Below are positions 1 through 6,609 of a stretch of 8,780 nt of DNA, one piece after another. Numbering within the stretch: the first letter of the stretch is position 1; every line of letters starts with the position of its first letter. Origin of the DNA: Clostridia bacterium (lineage in GTDB: Bacteria; Bacillota; Clostridia; DUPQ01). The translations under genes were made by a program, and so were the position numbers. The notes below the pieces were generated by a model that was not told where the DNA came from, made no database searches, and saw only the letters and a list, made by a program, of their open reading frames with translations. The stretch lies in NCBI GenBank assembly GCA_030592085.1, contig JAUUZV010000099.1, forward strand, positions 1-8,780. The letters are read 5' to 3'.

Positions 1-69
1 CATAAATAAATATAATGCTCCAATAATTACAAAAATCAACAAGTTAAAGCCATGTAATAAAAAGTCCAT
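1..69 (-). CDS. Partial small membrane protein (N-terminus only), downstream of the GntR regulator
   Basis: The first 23 codons of a minus-strand gene run off the left edge. The frame opens at ATG (69..67), one base after the TAA of the regulator gene. A good GGAGG ribosome binding site lies inside the last codons of that gene, with about 8 bases to the ATG, so the two genes should be translationally coupled. The peptide begins MDFLLHGFNLLIF and is almost wholly hydrophobic, as expected for a first transmembrane helix or uncleaved signal anchor. Family knowledge: short YtrA-type GntR regulators in Firmicutes are often followed by small membrane proteins of the DUF1648/SdpI-like type or by ABC transporter subunits. 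A DUF1648-like protein is my best guess, but too little is visible to assign a family. Confidence 0.62.
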   Translation of the reverse strand, partial: MDFLLHGFNLLIFVIIGALYLFM

Positions 70-70
70 A

Positions 71-454
71 TTATTTCCCTCCAATTTCGTCAAATAACTG
101 ATTTGCTTTATTCATAAACTGATCTTTATCGTAGCCATTACATAAACCTTCAGCTATTAATTCTGTCATTTTTTTATCAAATATTTTTCCATAGTCATCA
201 TCTCTACTAATTAGTACTTCATCGCTTACTTTGACTCCCTTACTCCTATTAATTATGATAATTCCTTCTTCTTTTAACGTTGCATATGCTTTTGATACAG
301 TATGCATATTAATACCTAGTTCAGAAGCTAAGCCTCGTACAGATGGTAAATCTTCTCCTGGCATTAAATACCCTCTAGCAATTCCATACTTTATTTGATT
401 AGATAGTTGAGAATACAAAGTTTCTTCACTATTCACATCAATTCTGAGTAACAT
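71..454 (-). CDS. GntR-family transcriptional regulator, short YtrA-like type
   Basis: 127-residue DNA-binding regulator. Residues about 10-77 form a GntR winged helix: the recognition segment LPSVRGLASELGIN (36-49) followed by TVSKAYATLKEEG (52-64) and a wing near residues 66-77 matches the family hallmark. The remaining ~50 residues are a short charged helical tail with no sugar- or fatty-acid-binding domain. That size fits the YtrA subfamily (about 120-130 residues), which dimerises through a short C-terminal helix. The start is supported by AAGGAG (467..462) 7 bases before ATG. It is read divergently from the UroD-like gene and is followed after one base by the membrane protein gene, whose binding site it encodes. 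An inverted repeat over its own promoter suggests autorepression. YtrA-type regulators usually control their own operon, often transport or cell-envelope stress functions. The effector cannot be inferred. Confidence 0.93.
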   Translation of the reverse strand: MLLRIDVNSEETLYSQLSNQIKYGIARGYLMPGEDLPSVRGLASELGINMHTVSKAYATLKEEGIIIINRSKGVKVSDEVLISRDDDYGKIFDKKMTELIAEGLCNGYDKDQFMNKANQLFDEIGGK

Positions 455-469
455 CCCATCACTCCTTTC

Positions 470-505
470 AACTGTTATAGTGTTATTATAACAGTTAGAA
501 CAGTA
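470..505. promoter_or_regulatory. Probable GntR operator: 9-bp inverted repeat plus a third half-site
   Basis: AACTGTTAT (470-478) and ATAACAGTT (488-496) are perfect inverted repeats with a 9-base spacer, giving an 18-base centre-to-centre period. A third copy, AGAACAGTA (497-505), follows directly as a tandem repeat of the right arm and matches it at 7 of 9 positions. The palindrome covers the -10 box and predicted start site of the regulator promoter, and the third copy fills the gap up to its -35. A dimer bound here would block RNA polymerase. Assignment to the adjacent GntR protein is inferred from position and symmetry. Confidence 0.72.
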
Positions 506-512
506 ATGTCAA
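485..512 (-). promoter_or_regulatory. Promoter of the GntR regulator operon
   Basis: On the minus strand a perfect TTGACA -35 (512..507) and perfect TATAAT -10 (490..485) are separated by 16 bases. This predicts transcription starting near 478, about 24 bases before the regulator's ATG, with the ribosome binding site at 467..462 inside the leader. Both hexamers being consensus suggests a strong promoter that must be held down, consistent with the overlapping operator. Confidence 0.85.
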
Positions 513-530
513 TGTTTTTATATTATTCTT

Positions 531-557
531 TTTCCATAATCATTCTGATGATATAAT
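531..557 (+). promoter_or_regulatory. Promoter of the UroD-like / beta-propeller operon
   Basis: TGATATAAT (549-557) is a perfect extended -10 (TGnTATAAT). The best -35 candidate is TTTCCA (531-536), matching four of six consensus bases with a short 15-base spacer, so the extended -10 probably does most of the work. Transcription would start near 564, leaving a leader of about 27 bases with AAGGTG (581-586) ahead of the ATG at 591. The GntR operator lies about 35 bases upstream of the -35 and does not overlap it, so control by that repressor is possible but not shown. Confidence 0.62.
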
Positions 558-590
558 GATTTAGAGTCAAATTGTAGAAAAAGGTGTTAT

Positions 591-1592
591 ATGGGTAAAA
601 GAGAACTTGTTTATTCGGCAATAAATCATATTGAAACTCCAAAAGTGCCATATGGTATTTCTTTTACTTCTGTTGCAATGGATAAATATAAAGATAATCT
701 AGAAATTGATTTTTTTGATAGTGAACTTAAAGCTGCTGTTAAAGAAGAATTTCTTACATTTAGAGAAGCATTGAATATTGGTATGGGTAATCATGTAGTT
801 TCTTTATCTATTCCATGGTGGAATTGGCTCGATTTAAATAAAGAATATTATACTTCATATGAACCACCAGCATACCTTCCCAAAACAGTTGATTCAGGTA
901 ACTATAAAATGTTTGAAGAAAAAACTAAATTTTTCCAAAATAAAGGTCATTATGTTCTTGGGGTTGCATATGGTAGTCATTTTGAAAAAGCAAATTTTTG
1001 TAGAGGAATTGAAAATTTTCTAGCAGATCTTGTAGGATATCCTGATTATGCAAAAAAACTCCTAGATTACATTATTCAAAAAAACTTAATAAAGTTAGAG
1101 AACATAGTTAACTATTCTCTAGATGGTATTTTACTTGGAAGTGATTGGGGTTCACAACAATCCATGCTAATGTCACCATCTGTTTGGAGAAATTTAATAA
1201 AACCTGGAGAATTAAAAGAGTATGAGATTATAAAAAGTGCAAAGAAACATATTTGGATTCATTCATGTGGAAATATCGATGCAATTCTCCCTGATCTTAT
1301 AGAAATGGGTGTAGATGTGTTAAACCCTTTACAACCTGAAGTTATGGATATCTATGAAATAAAAAAACAATATGGAAATAAACTTACTTTTTGGGGTGGT
1401 ATCACCACACAGAGAATTCTTCCTTTTGGAACACCTGATGATGTAACTAATGAAACAAATAATATTATAAATAAAATGAGTAAAAACGGTGGTTATATCA
1501 CAGCTCCTTCACAAGATTTTCAAGTAGATGTACCCTATGGAAATATAATAGCCCTATTAGAAGAAGCCAAGCGTTATAAAAGGAGATTATAA
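591..1592 (+). CDS. Uroporphyrinogen decarboxylase-superfamily protein (MtaA/CmuA-like, function unknown)
   Basis: 333 residues, full length for the UroD-superfamily TIM barrel. The N-terminus RELVYSAINHIETPKVPY (4-21) matches the usual opening of the methyltransferase-like branch. Further landmarks are GILLGSDWGSQ (179-189), MSPSVWRNLIKP (194-205), IHSCGNI (223-229), GVDVLNPLQPE (240-250), FWGGI (267-271) and a C-terminal AKRY. The active-site arginine segment of true haem-pathway UroD is absent, so this is not hemE. In corrinoid methyltransferases MtaA/MtbA an HxC pair plus a later Cys bind zinc that activates a thiol. Here H224 and C226 are present, but the third Cys position appears as Ser (GGYITAPSQDFQ, S307). 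This variant recurs in UroD-like proteins of carbohydrate and natural-product gene clusters, whose reactions are mostly unknown. Cytoplasmic, with no signal peptide. AAGGTG precedes the start. The stop overlaps the next ATG (TAATG), so it is cotranscribed and coupled with the propeller gene. Confidence 0.88.
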   Translation: MGKRELVYSAINHIETPKVPYGISFTSVAMDKYKDNLEIDFFDSELKAAVKEEFLTFREALNIGMGNHVVSLSIPWWNWLDLNKEYYTSYEPPAYLPKTVDSGNYKMFEEKTKFFQNKGHYVLGVAYGSHFEKANFCRGIENFLADLVGYPDYAKKLLDYIIQKNLIKLENIVNYSLDGILLGSDWGSQQSMLMSPSVWRNLIKPGELKEYEIIKSAKKHIWIHSCGNIDAILPDLIEMGVDVLNPLQPEVMDIYEIKKQYGNKLTFWGGITTQRILPFGTPDDVTNETNNIINKMSKNGGYITAPSQDFQVDVPYGNIIALLEEAKRYKRRL

Positions 1593-3544
1593 TGAAATAT
1601 GATTTTAAGAAAATAGCTATCCCCAAAACTCGTGATCCTTTTGTAAATGCACAGTTAATTCCTGCAGGAGTTGACCCTGATACTGGTGAAGAAAGATTTT
1701 GGATGTCTACATGGAACTCCATTATTGGAAGTATTGGTGTTTTAATTACTGAATCAGGTAAAAATAGAATATATCATTTTGATGCAAAAAAACAAGAGTT
1801 TGGATTTTATGGTGCATCTTATGCAGGTAATGACATCATGTGGGTATCTTGTTTTCTTGATAGTATTACAAAATTAGATTTGAAAACTGGTAAAACTCAA
1901 ACATGGAATACTGGCATGCCTCATGCCTTATCTTCTAGTGGCCTAGTTTATGATAATAAAACAAAAAAAGTTTTTTTCGAAACATATTGTAGAAGTGACT
2001 TTAAAAATAACGGGTTATCCTTTAATACAGAAACTAAGAACGTATCTAAAGTTTTTAATGATATCCCACTTAAAAATAAGCAACTACGCCATTCTTTAAA
2101 AAATCTTGATGGAACATATACCTTTATAAGTTGTGTACCAGAAGTAGAATTATTACTATGGAATCCAATTAGTGATAAAGTAGAAGTAATATTAGAAAGT
2201 TTTAATCCAGGAAATAATTGTAACTTCTTTTATTATCTTGTTGTTATACAACGTGATGATGGTGCGATTTATCTACCTCAATTAGGATGGTTTGATCCTT
2301 TAAAACGAAAATTTGTTTCAGGTAATACTCCTAGTAAAGAAGCCACTTGGTTTGGTATTGATAATGATTTTGCCTATGGATGTGAATCCCTCCCACTTGG
2401 TGATACAATCCTTTATAAATGGAACCTAAAAACAGGTAAGGTGGATTTTCTGTCTCAAATACCTGATGCTATAGTGTATGGATTTAATCTTACAAAAAAC
2501 AATAAAATAGTATGTGTAAATATGTATGGTTTCTTTTATAGGATTGATGCAAAAACAGGTGCAATTGAATGTTCAGTGAAACTTGATAGTGATTCTATAG
2601 GTCATATTGATTGTTTATACCAAATTGATGATAATAGATTACTTTGTACACCTTTTATTACTCAAAGATTTTATGAAATTAATTTAAAAACAAATAAAAG
2701 TATTGATTTAGGACGTGCTTCTGGTGGTAGAGGAGAAATCCTACAAATTGAAGAATTAAATGAAAAAATTTATATGGCTTCATACAATAAAGGACAACTT
2801 GTTGAATATGACCCTTTAAATCATGCTCATTTCCCTGAAAATCCAAGAATAGTTGTTAATCCTTTAGCTAATGCGATGCGTCCTGTTGCACTTTGTAAAA
2901 ATGATAAATCCATATTTTACTCTTGTAGTTTAGAATACGGACATCTTGGCTCTATGATGATAAAATATACTCCAAAAACTAGCAATTCTTTGATTGTACC
3001 TAATACAATTAATAATCAGATGATTCGCTCCCTTATATATAACCAAAAACAAAACTTACTTATTGGTGCAACATCATACCATGCAGATTGTAATTCTTGT
3101 GTACCAATTGATAATTTTTGTGTTATTGCTATTTTAAACCAAGAAACATTATTACCTAAAAAATCGATTAAAGTTAAAGGTGATTTTGATAATTTTAATA
3201 TATTTGGTTTGATTTCAGATAATAAATATCTTTGTGGTGGTGTAGATCATCATATTGAATTAGACCGTGGTTATTCATTTTATGTGCTTGATTTGTTAAA
3301 ATTTAAAATAAGTCAATTTTCACTACCTGTAAAACTCACAACAAAAACTCTCACAAAAATATATGCTACTAATGTTACAGGAATGTTTATTTTTACAACT
3401 AAAGAACATGTGGAATTATGGGATTTAGAAAAAGGTATATTTGTAAAAAAACTCTGCGATAATCCTGGAATTTATAAAGCTTTTGTTCAAGATGATAAAA
3501 TATATTTAATTTGTAAAAAAGATATTTATATAGTTTCTTTTTAA
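1592..3544 (+). CDS. Large beta-propeller protein, probably two tandem seven-bladed propellers (function unknown)
   Basis: 650 residues with no signal peptide or membrane helix. It begins inside the stop of the preceding gene (TAATG), with AGGAG at 1581-1585, so it is translationally coupled. The chain is a run of about 13-14 degenerate beta-rich units of 40-48 residues. Many end in the propeller turn 'strand - aromatic or hydrophobic - D/N-x-K-T-G-K': ITKLDLKTGKTQTW (92-105), LYKWNLKTGKVDFL (274-287), FYRIDAKTGAIEC (315-327), FYEINLKTNKSIDLG (360-374), LVEYDPLNHAHF (403-414), VELWDLEKGIFVKK (607-620). This is the pattern of PQQ/WD40/NHL-like propellers, and about 14 units would make two rings of seven. 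Seventeen cysteines, including a CNSC pair (500-503), fit a cytoplasmic protein. Some polysaccharide lyases (PL22, PL24) use propellers, but I see no motif allowing that assignment. It may bind or act on the substrate of the UroD-like partner. The fold is fairly sure; the function is not. Confidence 0.8.
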   Translation: MKYDFKKIAIPKTRDPFVNAQLIPAGVDPDTGEERFWMSTWNSIIGSIGVLITESGKNRIYHFDAKKQEFGFYGASYAGNDIMWVSCFLDSITKLDLKTGKTQTWNTGMPHALSSSGLVYDNKTKKVFFETYCRSDFKNNGLSFNTETKNVSKVFNDIPLKNKQLRHSLKNLDGTYTFISCVPEVELLLWNPISDKVEVILESFNPGNNCNFFYYLVVIQRDDGAIYLPQLGWFDPLKRKFVSGNTPSKEATWFGIDNDFAYGCESLPLGDTILYKWNLKTGKVDFLSQIPDAIVYGFNLTKNNKIVCVNMYGFFYRIDAKTGAIECSVKLDSDSIGHIDCLYQIDDNRLLCTPFITQRFYEINLKTNKSIDLGRASGGRGEILQIEELNEKIYMASYNKGQLVEYDPLNHAHFPENPRIVVNPLANAMRPVALCKNDKSIFYSCSLEYGHLGSMMIKYTPKTSNSLIVPNTINNQMIRSLIYNQKQNLLIGATSYHADCNSCVPIDNFCVIAILNQETLLPKKSIKVKGDFDNFNIFGLISDNKYLCGGVDHHIELDRGYSFYVLDLLKFKISQFSLPVKLTTKTLTKIYATNVTGMFIFTTKEHVELWDLEKGIFVKKLCDNPGIYKAFVQDDKIYLICKKDIYIVSF

Positions 3545-3878
3545 GATAACTATAATACTAAAATATTACTTGACTATACTTTACCATAAGGCACTTCTGT
3601 AATTGAAAACTTCTTTAAACAGCAGAATTTTCTTAAGCTTCATTAGTAATGATAGTATTAGATTCTATATCAAAATTTGATGGTGATATTGATAATTTAT
3701 TAATAATCATTATACATATGCAATATTTCACCATTTTTTGCATACGTCAAGAGAACATGTGCCATATTATGCCATTATTTACCTATATTTTTTGTATAAT
3801 TAGGTTTTCGTGTTACATTTTATATAAATATTATATAATTGAAATAAATTTAACATAAACATCTTTAGGAGACCAACT
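3545..3878. other. Intergenic region between the propeller and DUF3604 genes; no convincing gene
   Basis: 334 very AT-rich bases. I see no strong rho-independent terminator after the propeller stop. The right third holds the promoter and ribosome binding site of the hydrolase gene. A 69-codon plus-strand frame (3649-3858) lacks a ribosome binding site, is dominated by Ile, Tyr, Phe and Cys, and runs through the promoter, so I treat it as chance. On the minus strand two short overlapping frames (3765..3700 and 3743..3633) have a more protein-like composition and could be a decayed gene remnant, but neither has a ribosome binding site. Confidence 0.5.
3812..3839 (+). promoter_or_regulatory. Candidate promoter of the DUF3604 hydrolase gene
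   Basis: TATAAT (3834-3839) has GTTACA (3812-3817, four of six -35 bases) 16 bases upstream. This predicts a start near 3846 and a leader of about 33 bases carrying AGGAG (3867-3871), 7 bases before ATG. A second TATAAT (3795-3800) lies upstream but has no recognisable -35. Given the AT-richness, chance -10 boxes are likely, so the exact promoter is uncertain. It indicates that the gene need not rely on read-through from the propeller operon. Confidence 0.42.
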
Positions 3879-5318
3879 ATGAAATATTTCAATAAAACTG
3901 ATTTAGAAAACACATATATAAGCGCTGTGAGAATAATAATTTCTGTTCCATCAATTATTAAAACCAATCAAATTTTTAATGCTAATATCGCTTTACTTAA
4001 AGCCAATGGCTATCCTGATTTTGAGTTTGAAGGAACTCTTAAAGTCTTTAGTTCTAAAGGTATTCAAGGATTACCAAAAAGTATTTCTTTTAAAAAAGAA
4101 GATGAAGGACATATAAAAATTACGAATTTATCCATTAATAAGGAAGGTTTTTATCACATTAAAATTCAACTTAGTGAATTAAATCACTTCCCATCTGGAA
4201 GATCAAATGGTATCTGGTGTGTTAATGATTTTCCCTATAATCTATATTTTGGTGATATACATGTACATAGTACTAAAGGTCATTGTGGTACTCCTTTTAT
4301 GCCTAAAAGTCCTGATTTTGGATATTGGTATGCAAAATATATAGCAGGTCATGATTTTTGTTCTATTACTGACCATGCCTCAAATGCAAGTAATCAAGAT
4401 TGGTTAGATATTATTGATTCAACAAAAAAATGGCATGAACCAAATGAATTTATATCAATATTAGGTTATGAATGTGATTATGATGGCGAAGATGGTGGCC
4501 ACTATAATATATATTTCCCAAATGATATTGGAGAAATGAAGAACTTCAAATTAGAAGTCGGTGGTACACTTGAGAAAATTTTCAAATTTACTAAAGCAAA
4601 TAAAGCACTTGCTATAAGTCATCACTCTGCAAGAACACAACGTGGTCGTGATTATAAAAAAAGCTATTTTGGTGGGCAAGAAATTGAACCATGTTCTGAA
4701 GTAATATCTCAATGGGGTTCATCTGAATGTATTTTAAGTAATAGACCTATAAGAATTACTCCACATAAAGACAAAGCTCATTATTATAATTATGCAATTC
4801 AAAACGGTTATAAGCTTGGAGCCCTTGGAAGTAGCGATTCTCATTCTACAACTCCAGGTGGATTTGCTCCTATGATTTATCCAAATAGAGCTGGAAAAAC
4901 AGTTTTTGAATATTCTGGAGCTATCACTGGAATATTTTCAAAATCGTTAACTAGAGAAGATTTATTTAGTGCAGTTAAAAATAGACGATGTTTTGCAACT
5001 GCAAATGATCAAATACTTTTATGGATTTATACAACTGATGGTTTTATGGGAGAAGAAATAACAACAGAACACGATTTATTAAATATTATGGTTCTATCTG
5101 CAAGTAATCCAATCCTTGAAGTTCATGTTATAAAAAATGGTTTACCCTATCAAATCTATAATAAAGATAACTCAGCAACAAATTTTAGTGAATCAGATTT
5201 TCTCTTTAAAAAGAAAATTGACAATGGTATTTTACAAAATGATACAAATTACTATATAAAAGTTATTCAAAGTGATGGTGATTTGGCAATTTCAAGTCCT
5301 CTCTGGTTACTTAAGTAA
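3879..5318 (+). CDS. DUF3604 / PHP-like metal-dependent hydrolase
   Basis: 479 residues in three parts. Residues ~1-118 are a beta-rich, Ig-like N-terminal region ending in an IWCVNDFP linker. Residues ~122-375 are a PHP-type metallohydrolase core. The last ~95 residues are a beta-rich C-terminal domain (VHVIKNGLPYQIYN at 415-428, then YYIKVIQSDGDLAISSPLW). The core shows FGDIHVHS (124-131; H128, H130), SITDHAS (162-168; D165, H166), GYECDY (196-201; E198), ISHHS (246-250; H248/H249) and GSSDSHSTTPGG (317-328; D320, H322). These are the conserved His/Asp/Glu positions expected for a multi-metal site, in the order typical of DUF3604 (PF12228). PHP-fold enzymes hydrolyse phosphoesters or related bonds, and DUF3604 members have no firmly assigned substrate. 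There is no signal peptide, so it is probably cytoplasmic. AGGAG precedes the start at 7 bases. It follows the UroD-like/propeller pair on the same strand and converges on the WG-repeat gene. Confidence 0.85.
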   Translation: MKYFNKTDLENTYISAVRIIISVPSIIKTNQIFNANIALLKANGYPDFEFEGTLKVFSSKGIQGLPKSISFKKEDEGHIKITNLSINKEGFYHIKIQLSELNHFPSGRSNGIWCVNDFPYNLYFGDIHVHSTKGHCGTPFMPKSPDFGYWYAKYIAGHDFCSITDHASNASNQDWLDIIDSTKKWHEPNEFISILGYECDYDGEDGGHYNIYFPNDIGEMKNFKLEVGGTLEKIFKFTKANKALAISHHSARTQRGRDYKKSYFGGQEIEPCSEVISQWGSSECILSNRPIRITPHKDKAHYYNYAIQNGYKLGALGSSDSHSTTPGGFAPMIYPNRAGKTVFEYSGAITGIFSKSLTREDLFSAVKNRRCFATANDQILLWIYTTDGFMGEEITTEHDLLNIMVLSASNPILEVHVIKNGLPYQIYNKDNSATNFSESDFLFKKKIDNGILQNDTNYYIKVIQSDGDLAISSPLWLLK

Positions 5319-5343
5319 TTACATTAAGCTAATGATAATTATG

Positions 5344-5390
5344 TTAATATCTCAATAATCATTTTTTACTTATATTTTTTAAGATATTAA
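5344..5390. repeat. AT-only inverted repeat between convergent genes (possible weak terminator)
   Basis: TTAATATCT (5344-5352) and AGATATTAA (5382-5390) are perfect 9-base inverted arms separated by 29 bases that include two runs of six T. It sits in the 101-base gap between the stops of the hydrolase (plus) and the WG-repeat lipoprotein (minus), where a bidirectional terminator would be expected. The stem is almost entirely A-T and the loop is long, so it would be weak and may be chance in such AT-rich DNA. Confidence 0.25.
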
Positions 5391-5419
5391 ATTAATAATA
5401 ATATTCAAAGTAATATCAA

Positions 5420-6547
5420 TTAAAAAAACATTCCTAATTCTTTATACTTAATACTAATAATTATATTACCATCCCTATCAATCGCACCATTTCTATTCCA
5501 TTTTTCCACTTTTAACAAATCTATATTAGTTGATGAAACATGGCTATATTTTATATCAATAACAACTTCATTTTCTTTATTAATAAAGCCCCATTTATCC
5601 CCAACCTTTATAGCAGCTATTCCATCTTTAAAAAACAAAGCATCATCATACATTGGTTCAATTATAAACAAACCAGATTCATCAATAAATCCCCACTTGT
5701 CATTTATCTTTACAGCTGCAATACCATTTGTAAAAGTTCGTGCACTTTCGAATTCTAACGGAATAATAATTTCACCTGTTTTATCTATGTAGCCCCTTTT
5801 ATCGTCAATACTAACAACGGCTAATCCATTATTAGTAAATACAGACATAAAATCATACTTAAAATCTAATATGACATTATCATTTATATCAATTAATCCA
5901 TATTTTTCATTAAGTTTAACAATAATTAAATTATCTTTAAGTACATAAACACTTTGATATTTTGGTTCAATAAGCACATCTCCACTTTCATTAATTATTC
6001 CCCATTTTCCTCCTAGAAATATTCTAGCATAACCATTCTCAAAGCTATAAATCCTATCACATTTATAAAAAACAACTAATTCATTATTTAAATTAACTAT
6101 TCCATATCTTTCATCTAATTTTACAGCAAAAAGATTTTCACTAATCACATCAATTCTATCATATTCAAAAGGAATTAATTCTATCCCATTCTCATCAATA
6201 ACTCCCCAAACACGTCTATTAAGGACATCATTTTCTAATGTTTTCTCAACTGAAGCATATCCAAATATAAATCTATCTCCACTTTGATAGATTAAATCTA
6301 TTACAACTTCTCCATTTTTATTAATATATCCAAATTTATCATTTTTACGCACCGCAATTGGATAATCATCAATAATAGGATAAATATAGTCATATTTTGG
6401 AGAAAGTATCTCTTCACCAAACTCATTTATCAAACCATATTTATTAAATCGCTTAAAAGAAGTAACATTTGTTGTATCATATGTACTTTTTGAACACCCA
6501 GATAATACTATACTTAGCATTATAAAAATAATTACTGTTTTTTTCAT
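5420..6547 (-). CDS. WG-repeat lipoprotein
   Basis: 375 residues from the start chosen here. The N-terminus is MKKTVIIFIML followed by lipobox L-S-G-C with the lipidated Cys at 18, so the mature protein is anchored on the outer face of the membrane. The rest is ten WG repeats (KWGFIDESG...IIEPMYDD pattern). Their central Gly falls at about residues 38, 73, 115, 149, 183, 217, 252, 286, 320 and 354, a nearly strict 34-residue period with one 42-residue unit. Family knowledge: WG repeats build beta-rich repeat surfaces of unknown ligand and are common in Firmicutes and Bacteroidetes. An ATG 24 bases further upstream (6571) is in frame, but it has no ribosome binding site and would put eight residues before a textbook signal peptide. 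AGGGAG (6562..6557) lies 9 bases before the ATG at 6547, and the upstream promoter predicts a transcript starting near 6575, so 6547 is preferred. It lies 45 bases downstream of alaS. A link to alaS function is not expected. Confidence 0.9.
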   Translation of the reverse strand: MKKTVIIFIMLSIVLSGCSKSTYDTTNVTSFKRFNKYGLINEFGEEILSPKYDYIYPIIDDYPIAVRKNDKFGYINKNGEVVIDLIYQSGDRFIFGYASVEKTLENDVLNRRVWGVIDENGIELIPFEYDRIDVISENLFAVKLDERYGIVNLNNELVVFYKCDRIYSFENGYARIFLGGKWGIINESGDVLIEPKYQSVYVLKDNLIIVKLNEKYGLIDINDNVILDFKYDFMSVFTNNGLAVVSIDDKRGYIDKTGEIIIPLEFESARTFTNGIAAVKINDKWGFIDESGLFIIEPMYDDALFFKDGIAAIKVGDKWGFINKENEVVIDIKYSHVSSTNIDLLKVEKWNRNGAIDRDGNIIISIKYKELGMFF

Positions 6548-6581
6548 CAATAAAATCTCCCTAAATTTCATCTTTAACTAT

Positions 6582-6609
6582 ATTATATTTACTTATGAAA
6601 GCTTGTCTA
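6582..6609 (-). promoter_or_regulatory. Promoter of the WG-repeat lipoprotein, spanning the 3' end of alaS
   Basis: Minus strand: TAGACA (6609..6604, five of six -35 bases) and a perfect TATAAT (6587..6582), 16 bases apart. The -35 lies within the last codons of alaS and the -10 just after its stop. The predicted start near 6575 gives a leader of about 28 bases to the ATG at 6547 and would leave the alternative upstream ATG at 6571 almost at the 5' end. The lipoprotein can therefore be expressed independently of alaS. Confidence 0.6.

Noticed and set aside
591..1592. hemE (haem-pathway uroporphyrinogen decarboxylase)
   Set aside because: The N-terminal arginine-containing active-site segment of true UroD is missing, an HxCG metal motif is present, and no haem biosynthesis genes are nearby.
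1498..1722. 74-codon minus-strand frame
   Set aside because: Lies entirely opposite the 3' end of the UroD-like gene and the start of the propeller gene; it has no ribosome binding site and is a shadow.
3545..3660. Rho-independent terminator after the propeller gene
   Set aside because: I could not find a GC-containing stem followed by a T-run; only weak AT pairings are present.
3649..3858. 69-codon plus-strand frame in the intergenic gap
   Set aside because: No ribosome binding site, composition dominated by Ile/Tyr/Phe/Cys as expected from random AT-rich DNA, and it overlaps the promoter of the hydrolase gene.
5540..5758. 72-codon plus-strand frame
   Set aside because: Antisense to the WG-repeat gene; the open frame follows from the repetitive codon pattern on the other strand.
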